In this document: positions 21,839-32,459 of the stretch, piece by piece
How the letters are laid out: each line of letters begins with the position of its first letter
Numbering within the stretch: the first letter of the stretch is position 1
Origin: Casuarina equisetifolia
Lineage: Eukaryota; Streptophyta; Magnoliopsida; Fagales; Casuarinaceae
Assembly (NCBI GenBank): GCA_028551475.1
Contig: CM052354.1
Span: 21,971,258 to 22,035,257 of the forward strand
Direction of reading: 5' to 3'
Length of the DNA stretch: 64,000 bases
Made by a program: the position numbers and the translations under genes
The notes under the pieces: model-generated
Told to the model about the DNA's origin: nothing
The model's database searches: none
What the model saw: only the letters and a program-made list of their open reading frames with translations

Positions 21839-23943
21839 ATGGCCCGAGATTCATGCCAGCAAAATGCAAACCATGGAGATTCAAGTGATTGTTTTTGTGT
21901 TACTTGTTGTAACGAAGTAGTATGTCCATCTCCATTGCATTGATACTTTTGAATGGTGTGAACGTTAATTTTATGTTAGTAAATTGGAACCAGAAATCTC
22001 ATATAAAATGCTAGGGAATCTAATAAAAAGAGAAGTTGGTCCACCAAAAGGCATTGAAAAAATTTCTTGAGAAAACCATATATGGTTAATTGTTGTAGAA
22101 GAATATGTTGTTTATTGTTTACTTTAGTGGACAATTGATAAGAAATAAGAAATAATTAACTCGTTTTCCTTTTTCTTGTAGATGCTTCCTTTTGAGAAAA
22201 ATATAATTCCGGGTCGTGTTTATTGTGACGAACATAATTTTGAGAAGATTCCTTTTTGTCCAGCTTGTCGTACACACCAGGTTCATTGATCATTTTTTTA
22301 TTTTCTAAAACCTGTTTACTTTTTGATAATTTATGAAGTTCTTCATGCTTATATATAATCGTGATCATTCAAACGTTATTATTCATTGTTTTCAGATGGG
22401 AAACAAACAGTTCATTGACTTCGATGATGGTTGGAAACTTTGCATAGATTGCCATAATATTGCTATCATGGACCAAGAGAAATTGAAACCCATAATTGAA
22501 AATGTGCGAAAATTCTATGAGGTACTGAATATGAGAGTTGATGAAGATATTCCCATTTTCCTCGTCGATAAGGATATGCTTCACGAGGACGATCCTTCAT
22601 TTAAAGGAATGACAGTATGTATGAGGATTATTGTTTATAGTAATTATTCTCTAGTTATCTCATTTTCTTATCTTTATAATCATTTTTTTTTCTTTTTAAT
22701 CCCAGTATGATAAAAATGAAAAGCTTTTAGCAGTACTCAGAGTCACGAATTATGCAGGACCTATCACTTTTGTAAGGCTTCCTTCAAGTTCTTTTTTTCA
22801 CGTTTTCTTTTTAAATCATATTATGTGAAGAAGGATCAACATTAACTATTGATAAAAGGTTGACATAATGACAAGTTAAAATTTTCAATTTTTTTTTGAA
22901 TGATAGATTACAAGCTGTTCTCAAGGAAATAAAGTAATTGCTAAAAAGGATACAAAGCAGTTGACCCAAGGCCCAATTCCCACCCTGATGCTTTTGTATG
23001 GGATGCCAGAGTAATTTTCTGCAGCTACTTTGCACATTTAGTTGTTTGTTTTATTTTGAATTTAGTATTGGCTGGTTGGTTGGTTAAAGATAGTTATGGT
23101 TAGATCTTGTTTCATCTCTTCATTGAGTTATTAATAAAGATTGACCTACATTAATAGAGTCATTTATACTTCTTGAAAATAATTTGTAAGAAAAAGAATA
23201 AGCAATGCAGTAGATATACCATTTCCCTCCAGCTTGGAGACACTTCATTATTTTTCGTCCACATATGGAAGGATGTTTTACATGAACTCGAAATTGATAA
23301 TATGTTGAAGAATTTAAAACTTTTGATTATTAAAAATTGGGTTAACTTTTTTTAAATAAAAAAAGCTAGTTGATAAGAAAGAAAATCATTCTCCTGTATA
23401 AAGAGTTAACCATGACAATATTTATATAGTGTAGGACATACATGATTCTCAATAATTTTTCTCATAAATACATAAGACATCTTTAAATCATCAACCACAG
23501 GGTGCTTGTGGGGCAATGCTTGGCAAATGGGATGATGAAAGTATGGCTCGATACTCAAAGTGAGTTGTTCTTTTTAAGTCCTCGCAAAATTCTTTTAATT
23601 ATGAAATTTAATTTCTTTTATGCGAAGTGGTTCTAATTTGCAACCAAATCTATGTGTGAAAGACAAATATGCAGGATTGAACCAAGGAATTAAAAGTGGC
23701 ATTTGTTCAATCATGAGCTACAAGTGGTTGAATTGGTTGGCTTGTACCCTCGACGAGTCCTCGTACAAAAGTATCAAGCAAGTGAAGATTGTGAGAAATT
23801 TAATACAAGCTCGCAAAATCCAAAGCAAACATAGAACCAACTTAGCTGGTGATAGATTTAGGGCAACAAAAGAGGCCATTGATAAGTTCGGCTTTCAAGA
23901 AACATTGGATTATGTTGCTCAAAGAAAAAGTCTCCCACACTAG
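21839..23943 (+). CDS. DA1-like LIM protein with degenerate peptidase motif, copy B
   Basis: Seven exons join in frame with GT-AG introns: 21839-21919, 22182-22280, 22396-22614, 22706-22771, 22907-23010, 23501-23559, 23675-23943; total 897 nt, 298 residues plus stop. A LIM-type domain spans about 18-86: CVTC (20-23), CDEH (42-45), CPAC (53-56), CIDC (76-79) and Asp86. The rest matches the plant DA1-like domain: FYEVLNMRVDEDIPIFLV, MLLYGMPE (183-190), GICSIMSYKWL, then a C-terminal GDRFRATKEAIDKFG block. In DA1, a ubiquitin-activated peptidase that limits organ size, the zinc site is HEMMH followed by a VEEG motif; here they read NGMMK (199-203) and IKSG, so both zinc ligand sets are lost. The ubiquitin-interacting N-terminus of DA1 (about 530 residues in Arabidopsis) is absent, unless unseen exons precede the acceptor-like AG at 21832. 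The start is the first ATG after that AG. Predicted catalytically inactive. Confidence 0.82.
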
Positions 23944-24276
23944 TTTAATTGTCATGGATTATCCTATAATCCAAAGTTTGTCTCCATTTAGATACATTGT
24001 TGGCTAACTTTGTTATTTGAATATTTTGCTTAGTTTAAACATTTGAATGTGTCTTTTTTTTTTTTTAATCTTTTAGTACAAATTCAGTAGCCTTTTAAAG
24101 CAAAATAATGTAGATCTACGAACTTCAACTGTATTCTTTACAAAAGAGTACTTGGCTTCTTAAGTAATGAGAAACTATGCCTAGAATAATGGTTATACAG
24201 ACTTCTGGTACATCAATAGATGATGACCATTTTGAAGAAGAAGATGGGCGTACAATTTTCAAAATGATTAAACAAC

Positions 24277-24447
24277 GGCTAAGCAGAATCAATCAAGCTC
24301 GGAAGTAAGGAAGTCGTTATGTGAAAGGCATGATGGACAATCTAATGGCCAAAATTCCGTTAAATCCCTTGTAGCCAGCCCAAAAGCACCGACTTCATCC
24401 ATCAACACATCAATTGAGAAATCGCCAGTAGCAAATTCAAAATCATT
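24277..24447 (+). repeat. Dispersed segment, second occurrence in copy B
   Basis: Counterpart of 11985-12154, lying about 115 bases before the right breakpoint of the large duplication. Confidence 0.78.
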
Positions 24448-24566
24448 AGATTGCACTTTTAGCAAGCGCAAGAATCAGAACGGCGCTTTGCTGGAAAAGA
24501 GCTCTTTCATAACTTCACTATGAAAACAATATTGGTTTCCCTTGGATAACGTTAGGTATCACTTTC

Positions 24567-25396
24567 ATGACGACTCTCGTTTCCCTCTTGAGCATGGTCG
24601 AAGTGATTATAATTCTGACTGTTATCCCTCTTTCTCACCCGCTTTCTGATGAATCCGAATTCATTGCTAGGATAGGGTCACTGTACCAGTTGATACTGGC
24701 ACAACTGGTCAGCTTTCTTCTTGTTGCTGACTTCCGTATGAGAAGGATGGCTGGGTTAGAGTGGGTAAAATCACTACGCACTGCAGCTCCTTCCTTACTG
24801 GCCATCACAATCTTCATGATCCTGTGTTTAGATATTAGCAATCTTCTGATGATCAGTAACCGTCCAATGAAGGGTGGCAAAGACAATTTCGCAGCCCATA
24901 TCCTCACGCAGAACCCCAACATCTTCTTCACAGGTAATTTGCTTATATTCTCTTTCTCAATTTTAGCTCACGTTGCCTATCTTCTCTTCTCTTTCTCAGT
25001 TTTAGCTCACGTTCACTATCTTCTTTTCTATCTTCTCTTCTCTTTCTCAGTTTTAGCTCACGTTCACTATCTTCTTTTCTATCTTCTCTTCTCTTTCTCA
25101 GTTTTAGCTCACGCTCACTATCTTCTTTTCTATCTTCTCTTCTCTTTCTCAGTTTTAGCCCACGTTCACTATCTTCTTTTCTATCTTCTCTTCTCTTTCT
25201 CAGTTTTGGCTCACGTTCACTGTCCTTTCTCTGTTCTGTTTTAGCTTACGTTCACTAAATTTCTACAGGAACTTTGCTATTCCTTTTTATGCTGACACAC
25301 ATCATGTGTGGGATTGCAAGGGAGCTGACTTGCATGGTAGCGGCCAGAAATCCAGCAGATCAAGCAGCAGATCCTGCAAATCCACCTCCCCAGTGA
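24567..25396 (+). CDS. Small multi-membrane-span protein, family not recognised
   Basis: Two exons, 24567-24933 and 25269-25396, join in phase (ACA G / GA ACT) to give 164 residues. Hydrophobic segments: about 3-24 (VSLLSMVEVIIILTVIPLSH), 37-53 (SLYQLILAQLVSFLLVA), 75-94 (PSLLAITIFMILCLDISNLL), and a fourth made across the junction, ending LTHIMCGIARELTC. The C-terminus is Pro/Ala/Asn-rich (NPADQAADPANPPPQ). The start codon is four bases from the right edge of the duplicated segment, so the original 5' end may have been lost or replaced. The alternative without splicing reads on into the intronic minisatellite (225 codons). The pattern is of a four-span plant membrane protein, but I do not assign a function. 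Confidence 0.6.
24955..25225 (+). repeat. 51-bp minisatellite in the intron of the membrane-protein gene
   Basis: The phrase CTTTCTCAGTTTTAGCTCAC starts at 24991, 25042, 25093, 25144 and 25195, an exact 51-base period, with a partial unit before. Because 51 is divisible by 3, the upstream reading frame passes through without a stop and would add a hydrophobic 17-residue repeat (SVLAHVHYLLFYLLFSF) if the intron were retained. Confidence 0.93.
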
Positions 25397-25483
25397 TGAT
25401 GCTGAACCAGATGAGATAATGAAGAGTTACTAAACTGGCTGTTTTTTACTGCAGTACATGTTTCCGGATTTCTGTTTTTTTAC

Positions 25484-25650
25484 TGCAGTACATGTTTTCG
25501 GATTTCTGTATTTCGGAGCTGTTAATGTTTTCGGATTTCTGTATTTCGGTGCTGTTAATGTTTTCGGATTTCTGTATTTCGGTGCCGTTAATGTTATCGG
25601 GTTTCTGTATTTTGGTGCTGTTAATGTTCTCGGCTTTGTTTAAGACAATT
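25484..25650 (+). repeat. 33-bp tandem repeat after the stop codon
   Basis: Units of ATGTTTTCGGATTTCTGTAT with GGTGCTGTTA recur every 33 bases (CGG at 25499, 25532, 25565, 25598), then decay towards 25790. Probably in the 3' untranslated region. Confidence 0.9.
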
Positions 25651-25799
25651 ACTTACGAAGTATATTTTGGTACTGTTCATGTTTTGGGATTTGTTTAGGA
25701 CATTACTTTTGAAGCGAATTTCCGTGTTGTTAATGTTTTTGAAATTGTTCAAGACAATGTGTTGTTAATATTTTTGGAATTGTTTAAGATAATGTATAC

Positions 25800-28700
25800 A
25801 GCTTATGGTTTGTAAAAGCATAGAGAGGTAGGGATGGCAGGAGGGGTATGCACTGGTGTAGCCGGTAGGGGCGTTACATGGGAGCGACGAGTTGAGAAAT
25901 TATTTTTTATTGGTCAGCATATTGTTTAAACTTATTTAAACGATTATGATTAAAATCAGTTAAAAATTAAAGAGGTTTTTTCTTCTTCATATGGAGGTTG
26001 CTAAAACGGAATGACCATCGTTTGTACAAACTTGAGTATAATTTAAGCTTATTCTCTAGTTTCTTTATAGATTGATTTACTAACTTTTTAACCTTTTCTA
26101 TTATTTGTTATTCTTACGTACAAATATGAGCATCCGTATTTTTGTGTAATTTTTTTTATTTAATATGGAATAAAATAAACAATAAAGTCTAAAACGGAGT
26201 TATAAATGAAAATGCTCAAATCCATCTTAGGAGTTTCGTCACTTTAAATCCAAAAGAAGGGATAAGCTCAATGACTTCAAAGACATTTTACTCCCAAAAT
26301 TTTAATGTTTGACATTCTTTTCAAAATATCTGCTTAAATTCAACTTTATCCTAAATTACACACTCCCTTAGGCCGCATGGAACAAGAAATGAAAAGATAA
26401 TGAAATAAAAGCAGAAAAGATCATGTCGTTTAAGTAAAGCTTAATATCTTGGCATTTACTCTTGCACATTTGAATTATATAATTTCACGTAAAGAGTTCT
26501 AGAGTCGGTCATCGAAGGTAATTCACCGCTTGCAAACTGTATGTATGCATTACACATGTGCATGGAGGCCAAGTTTCGTAGCCCTAGGTTTGCCTCTCCG
26601 ATCTAGGGGCCAGTTATGGTTGCCCAAGGTCTAGTCTAAATATGGGGGCCTAGGATCAGGGCCTTGATTAGGGTCCATCACTGGGTTGGGTGGGCTCCAA
26701 GTTTGGATTCCGAAACCTAGTACAGAACCTTGATAGGATCTCGAGCAAAGGTACCCGAACAAAGATCCAAGCCTAGGCACAACCTATGTCCCCCAAAAGG
26801 AAAAATAAATATATTTCACGAAAATGTGACAAAATATTTTAAAATTTATGTTTAAATGTCTTTTACGATTTATGTACTATAGGAAATGAAGATGTGTAAA
26901 TTATAATATCAAACATTATAAGGCAAAAAATTTCTTAAAACTGGTTAAGATTTATTAGAAAGAAGATTGATATTCTTTTATTTTTTGTATATTTTTTCAC
27001 ATAAGGAAAATAATATATGAATATTTTTGAAGGAAAAATGATTTAGAAGGTTGGTTTATGTGGCTTGTTCATTCCGTGAAACCCAACAATGCAATCCAGT
27101 TAGTGAGCCTGAATCAAAAGTCTAATGCCCAGTACTTTTTGGCCCAGTTTTGTTCAACAAAACCAGCCTAGCCTGGAGAGACAAAGTTCCGTGATCCAGT
27201 CCATGCAGGCCCGCGCGATCCAGCAGTCCAGTTCGCAACCCAAGCTCCCGACCCAGACCCGATTCATTGCTCCCGAGCAATATGACGACGAAATCCATGC
27301 AGCTTGGCATGCTTTATGAAGAGAGAAAACCTAATCTATGAAACCCATGCTTTATTGAAGTGATTTTTGGAGAAAAAAGAAGAGAGCCCTGAAGTTCTTC
27401 TAAGACCAAGTTAAATGAATGAGAAAGGAGTGATGAAATCGAGTGATTATAAAGCCTAAAACACATGGATCTATTGAAGAAGAAACCGATTTATTGATTT
27501 GAGACTAGTCCAAAAAGATTCAAGTCAAGAACGAACAGATTTTGGCAAAAACCGCAGCTCTGATCCACGACCCTAGAAGTGACCCGTGAAGGCCCGAAAA
27601 CGCACAATAAAAGAAGCCAGCCTCGATTCTCTATACCCTAATTTTTGGTAATGTTATTGGGTTAGGAGTGCCCTAAAGATAAATCAAAGCTAATTTGATG
27701 GAGTGGGTGGTCCAAGAAATTATAGAGGCCCAGGTACACTTCGAAATTCCTTTCCTTTCTAGTTGGTGCCACTGATATTTTGTGTTGATCCTTTTTCAGG
27801 TGCTTAAGATGGTCTTCTTTATGTTATCTGCCTACAGCTTCTACCCTCTTATGTTGTTTTAGTGTATTAGTATAGAACTTTGATGAAAACATTACATCAG
27901 ATATCTGCACCTAATAAGACACGGCTTATTGGTGGCGGGGCTGGCACGGCTTCGATTGTGACAAATACAAGGATCCAACAGGATGGAAAGCATCGTAGCA
28001 TGTCAAGCCATCATATGGGATGGATATACTTTTTTTTTAGTTAAAAAGTGATTTATGTCATATGCATAATGAAGAAAATGACCTTAGCAACCCAGAAAAT
28101 GGAGTAAAACTTATTTTGCTATAATGGAAGAATCGTATTTAGTACACCCTTATTTTGCAAGACCTGCAACTTCATTGGGTTAGAGAAAAAGGAAAGGAGC
28201 TTTGCATCATCACAAAAGTTTTGTTCCTTTACTAACAAAAAAGGATTAAACTCAATGTTGGTGTAAAGGAAGACTAGAGAACTATTACTTGTGTTACAAG
28301 GAATGGGATGACAAGCTATAAATTATATATATACACACAATAGATATATCCTTGTGATTACTAATAATTAATTTGGACAAAACATAATTATCAACTAACT
28401 TAGATAAGATATGATTATTAACTAACTTTGATAAGATATGATTGATTATCTTATCAAATAAAATATAATTATCTTCTGGATAAGATAATAGGTGAATAAG
28501 ATACAATTATCACTCTCAACAACTACCACCAAGAGGACTAAACATGATAGATCAAGATGACGTATTTACGATTTTTAAAAAACTCCATTTGGGCCTTGCC
28601 TCGAATCTTGACAACACCTGCCCACAACTTTGTTTATTGAGAAAAAAAAAAGTTTGTGAACTGGCAAGACCCATAAAGTGCGGCCCGGCAAACAAAAATA

Positions 28701-29385
28701 GAGTGGAAAAAGTGATACGCGTGGGCCCATTCTTCCAACCGTGTCCCACACAATTCAGCTAGGTCTATGATCAAGATCTAAGCACCCAAGTTCCCCCTAG
28801 AATGTGTGACAAAGTGGGATAAAAATCAAGCGCTTGCGGAAAGAAATGAGAGAAATGTTTTGGATACTCAACCATTTTGCCAAGTCTAAGATGTGCGACA
28901 TAGTTAACCCTTCTGAGTAGAGGCATTTTCAACCATTCTATCCTTGCAACGTTCGGCGAAGCTTAACTTAAAAAAAGGGTATGAAAAGGCACTACAGAGT
29001 TTAATGAAAGTTCTGAATAGCGAGCTATTTGTGAGAAATATACCTTATTGCTCATGTTTTATTTTTTCTCCTCGTTACTTCCATTTTTTTGTGCTCTTAA
29101 TATGAAATCTCTGCTTGGTAATTTGTTGTGAAACCATAGCACGACATTTTTTTCTTCTATTTTGATTAAACCATATTGCTAGGTGATTATTTTAGTTTCG
29201 GGACCCCAATTATATCATCATTTCTATGGCTTTGGAACTAGATCTGTACATTCAGTAAGTAGCTTCAATTCTTAGCCAAATTAAAAATTTCAACTTCACA
29301 ATCTATATCATTTCTTCTAATGTTTTAAAATGTTTCAACTTCAATTTTGAAATGTATGTAAAACTTGATGTAGCCTGCTGAATTT
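25800..29385. other. Gene-poor stretch
   Basis: AT-rich, with an unusual GC-richer patch at 26570-26790 and a 64-codon Gln/Ser-rich ORF at 27125-27319 that I could not place. 28375-28510 is crowded with GATAAG/CTTATC motifs. No convincing gene. Confidence 0.45.
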
Positions 29386-29390
29386 TGAAC

Positions 29391-29877
29391 TGTTGGGAGA
29401 ATTCAACAAGGTCGCATCAACTACATAGAGATCGAACACACAAATATAAGAACGCACATACCCAAACACAACAGATTTAAAAGATTTGGAATATCATAAT
29501 GTCCTACGTCCCCAGTAGTCTCTTCTTATTAGATTTTCTCATACATTCTCTCTCCTCAAATAAGTATCTCATGGATTCTCTCCTCAACTAGAATCCATGA
29601 GAGGGGCCTTCTTCAATAATTAGCCCCTAATGGAGACTCTCTCAATTCGCCTATTAGGTTTCTCTATACTTCCCTTATTTATAGAGAAACCCTAAATGAA
29701 TCCTAGTCGAATACTACTAGGAAAACCTACTTCCATATAAGGATAAGAATCCTAACTCGATATTACTAGGAAAACCCATTACATCTAAAAGATATTTCCT
29801 AGTTCCACAATTACATAGAGACCCCTGATTGTAATGACAATCATACCCTTAACTTAATTGTTCCATCAATCCTAACA
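29391..29877 (-). repeat. 3' LTR of the non-autonomous element (487 bp)
   Basis: TG...CA ends, next to the polypurine tract. The first ~144 bases match the truncated LTR at 31107 with scattered substitutions. Confidence 0.8.
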
Positions 29878-31091
29878 ATCTCCCCATTGGAACAATTTGG
29901 TGCAACATCCCTACACCAAAGGAAAGTATAGAAAATCTCTTCAAATTATCATCTACACAACCACAATCTTTGGAAAGAGAAAGATTGGAGAAACTCTCTT
30001 AAACTTCCATAGCTATAGTCTTTGGATAGAGAAAGACTAAGGAAACTCTCTTCAACCACAATCTTTTGAAAGAAAAGATTGCAAAAAACTCTCTTCAACT
30101 TCTATAACCACAATCTTTTTGATAGAGAAAGATTAAAAAACTCTCTTCAAAACAAGCCCGCATCAACTGTGCCATCTTGCCTTTTCTTTAAACCACGCCT
30201 CTCTTAGGTCATACTTCTTCGGCACTTCCACTGCAGCCTCTTATAGGTTACACCTCTCCTAAGCCATGTTTCTCTCTAGGCATCTGCACATTGACATGAG
30301 CTTCTTCCATCTAAATGTGTCCTCCATTATGAGGCCCTCAATAAAGGTAAAAATCATGGGACTTCTATAATAATTGAGATCACATTTCAAAATCCCCAAC
30401 GAAGAGTCCACCTTCTATCTAGAATTGTTGGTGCTTCCTCGGAATCAACTATCGGAGTCTCAATACACCTTATCTAAATATTGACAAACTTGAAAATCCC
30501 AAAGTCTTACTTCATCAATCACAGGAACATAGGAGTATCACATCAACATAGGAGCGTCACGTCAACATAGGAGCACAACAAGCTCCCCCTTAAACAACAA
30601 TTGATCAACAAAATCAACAAAGTGCTCCCCCTCAAACATTAATATCTCCACCATTCTCTATTATCTGACACCATAACTTAAGCCAAAGAAACACAACAAC
30701 TATCACAAACAATATGATCAATTTGATCTTTAATCCAACAACTTTAAAAATATTGATCACCTCCAAAACGTTATGTTCTTTAACAAAATTTTTCAATTTT
30801 GGCTTATAAATGCTCAGATATAGACAGAGAGACATAGATCTGCACTTTGCAAACCTCAATCCACAACTCCAACAACATATTCTGGATGATTTATATCAAT
30901 ATCATCCAAAATCAAACTGGATTTAGAGAAAGAGAAAATCTCATCTCAAAACACATCAATTTACTTCTTCAATTGTGTTCACCACATTCGATTTGTCATC
31001 TATGGTCCCAATCTTCCACAGTCCACGCTCACCGCACCACTTGTTACGAAACCAAGCTTGTCTCTCATACCATTTGTTGGGATTCAAACTT

Positions 31092-31104
31092 GGCTCTGAT
31101 ACCA
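31092..31104 (-). other. Primer-binding site (reverse complement shown)
   Basis: GGCTCTGATACCA on the plus strand equals TGGTATCAGAGCC on the element strand, a perfect initiator-Met-tRNA site, two bases from the LTR. Confidence 0.85.
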
Positions 31105-31106
31105 CT

Positions 31107-31250
31107 TGTTAGGAGAATTCAAGAGGTCGCATCAACCACATAGAGATCGAACACACAAATATAAGAACGCACACACCCAAACACAACATATTTAAGAGGT
31201 TCGAAACATCATAATGTTCTACATCCCCTGTAGTCTCTTCTCATTAGGTT
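31107..31250 (-). repeat. Truncated 5' LTR of the non-autonomous element
   Basis: Matches the first ~144 bases of 29391-29877, then similarity stops around TTAGGTTTTGTTT. The missing part was lost by deletion or replacement. Confidence 0.78.
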
Positions 31251-31897
31251 TTGTTTCTGCATATCTTTTAGTTTAACTCCTTTTTTAGATTCCTTTTGGT
31301 TATTTTTATGATCTCAAATTATCATAAGCTATAATGAGTTACATATTTGGATGATTGTATTCAAATTGAATCTAGAAATAGCACGTATAGATCAGAAACC
31401 ATTAGACCATGAAGTTATCCCTGAAGCATTATGCCATTCTTAGATTTAGATCTCCAAATTGTATGTCAAACCTAATTATTTGATATTTTTATAGATCAAA
31501 TAAGCTATTTTCTAATTATTGTGATTGCATATTTTAAGCCACAGTCTGCTATTTACAATAATCCCTGCCTGCTCTTTTGTTGTGGTGGACACATCATTAT
31601 TGTCATTGAAGATTAAGTTCCATTACTGTTGTGTATTTTACCTAACTTTGTTTTATTTGCTGAATGTATTGCATCCTCTACATATACATAAATAGAATGC
31701 ATATATTAACAAGAATTGTGGGACCTTGTGATAATGCACATTTCATAACCAAGGAATTCTATACATCCTTTACAGATACAGGACTTTTTCAGTACAAAAC
31801 GTCACACTTTTGCTTCAGACTTTTTAGTTTTTGCTATTTAGGTTATAAATTTTTGCTTGATTTCTCACTGAAATGGTACTTTTCTCTTTCCTGACAG

Positions 31898-32079
31898 CAT
31901 GGATCCTTTGACTGGCTAAATACCACAGGACAGTCTGCGCCTTCCGAACGAGGATCGTCCACTGGGGCAGCTGTTGCTGCTTCTGTTACAATTCCATCAA
32001 ATGCAGTCCGTTATGTTACATTCTCATTAGCATGGGACTGCCCTGAAGTAAACTTTTCGGTTGGAAAAACTTATTACAG
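31898..32079 (+). pseudogene. Single exon of a GBA2-type glucosylceramidase
   Basis: Bounded by CTGACAG and an in-place GTAACT donor, the exon reads [20 protein letters not shown] and then [20 protein letters not shown], ending TYYR. The block [10 protein letters not shown] is characteristic of plant non-lysosomal glucosylceramidase (GBA2 family), which hydrolyses glucosylceramide. No other exon of that gene was found nearby, so this is an isolated fragment. It remains open with good splice sites. Confidence 0.7.
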
Positions 32080-32107
32080 GTAACTTTATAACAGCTACTT
32101 CAACATA

Positions 32108-32392
32108 TCAAATATTCATTAAACTTACTGAAAATTGATTTGCTAAAACTGGTTTTTCTGCAGAAATGGCAATGGTGCTTCGCTGGCACACATATGACAG
32201 GGAATGCACAAGTTCCTGCAGATCATCTGCTGAAAAGCCAACCTCATTTAATAGAACATCGTAATGTGTAGGCCTAGTAGTCCTAATAATTCCAGCATGT
32301 GCACAGAGGTAGAAACTCTGCCATTTCTGCAGTGAAACTCCATTGTTATCCACAAAACCATGTGCACATAGGTACCTTGTCACCAGTTGCAA
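32108..32392 (-). pseudogene. AGO4-class Argonaute PIWI fragment, short copy
   Basis: Minus-strand translation contains FYLCAHAGIIRTTRPTHYDV and FSADDLQELVHSLSYVCQRS, the C-terminal part of the PIWI domain. It includes the last His of the slicer tetrad (RPTHY). The sequence before FYLCAHAG is disrupted. It is a tandem, diverged copy of 32460-32885. Confidence 0.85.
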
Positions 32393-32459
32393 TCAGTCCA
32401 TCACAAGATATACAAAGTATGAATTGCAAATATAACTTTATAACAGCTATTTCAACATA

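Larger units (their letters stand above)
18591..24562 (+). repeat. Segmental duplication, copy B
   Basis: Same order and orientation as copy A, offset about 11.6 kb, so a tandem direct duplication with unrelated DNA between. It contains the undamaged FolB and DA1-like genes. Its left edge as seen here (18591) is only where copy A becomes interrupted by a retrotransposon; the right edge (24562) is a true divergence point, four bases before the ATG of the next gene. Confidence 0.93.
29391..31250 (-). mobile_element. Non-autonomous LTR element (LARD/TRIM-like), minus strand
   Basis: Two direct repeats beginning TGTTRGGAGAATTCAA lie at 29391 and 31107. The first ends CCTAACA (29877) and is followed by ATCTCCCCATTGG, the reverse complement of a polypurine tract. 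The second is preceded by GGCTCTGATACCA, the reverse complement of a Met-tRNA primer site. This fixes the orientation as minus. The ~1.2-kb interior has no retroviral-type domain. The LTR at the right is cut off after about 144 bases. Confidence 0.82.

Noticed and set aside
27125..27319. Gln/Ser-rich 64-codon ORF in a GC-richer patch
   Set aside because: Open on both strands with no family match by eye; too little to call a gene.
31664..31894. 76-codon ORF before the GBA2 exon
   Set aside because: It ends in the intron-like stretch just before the acceptor and has random composition.
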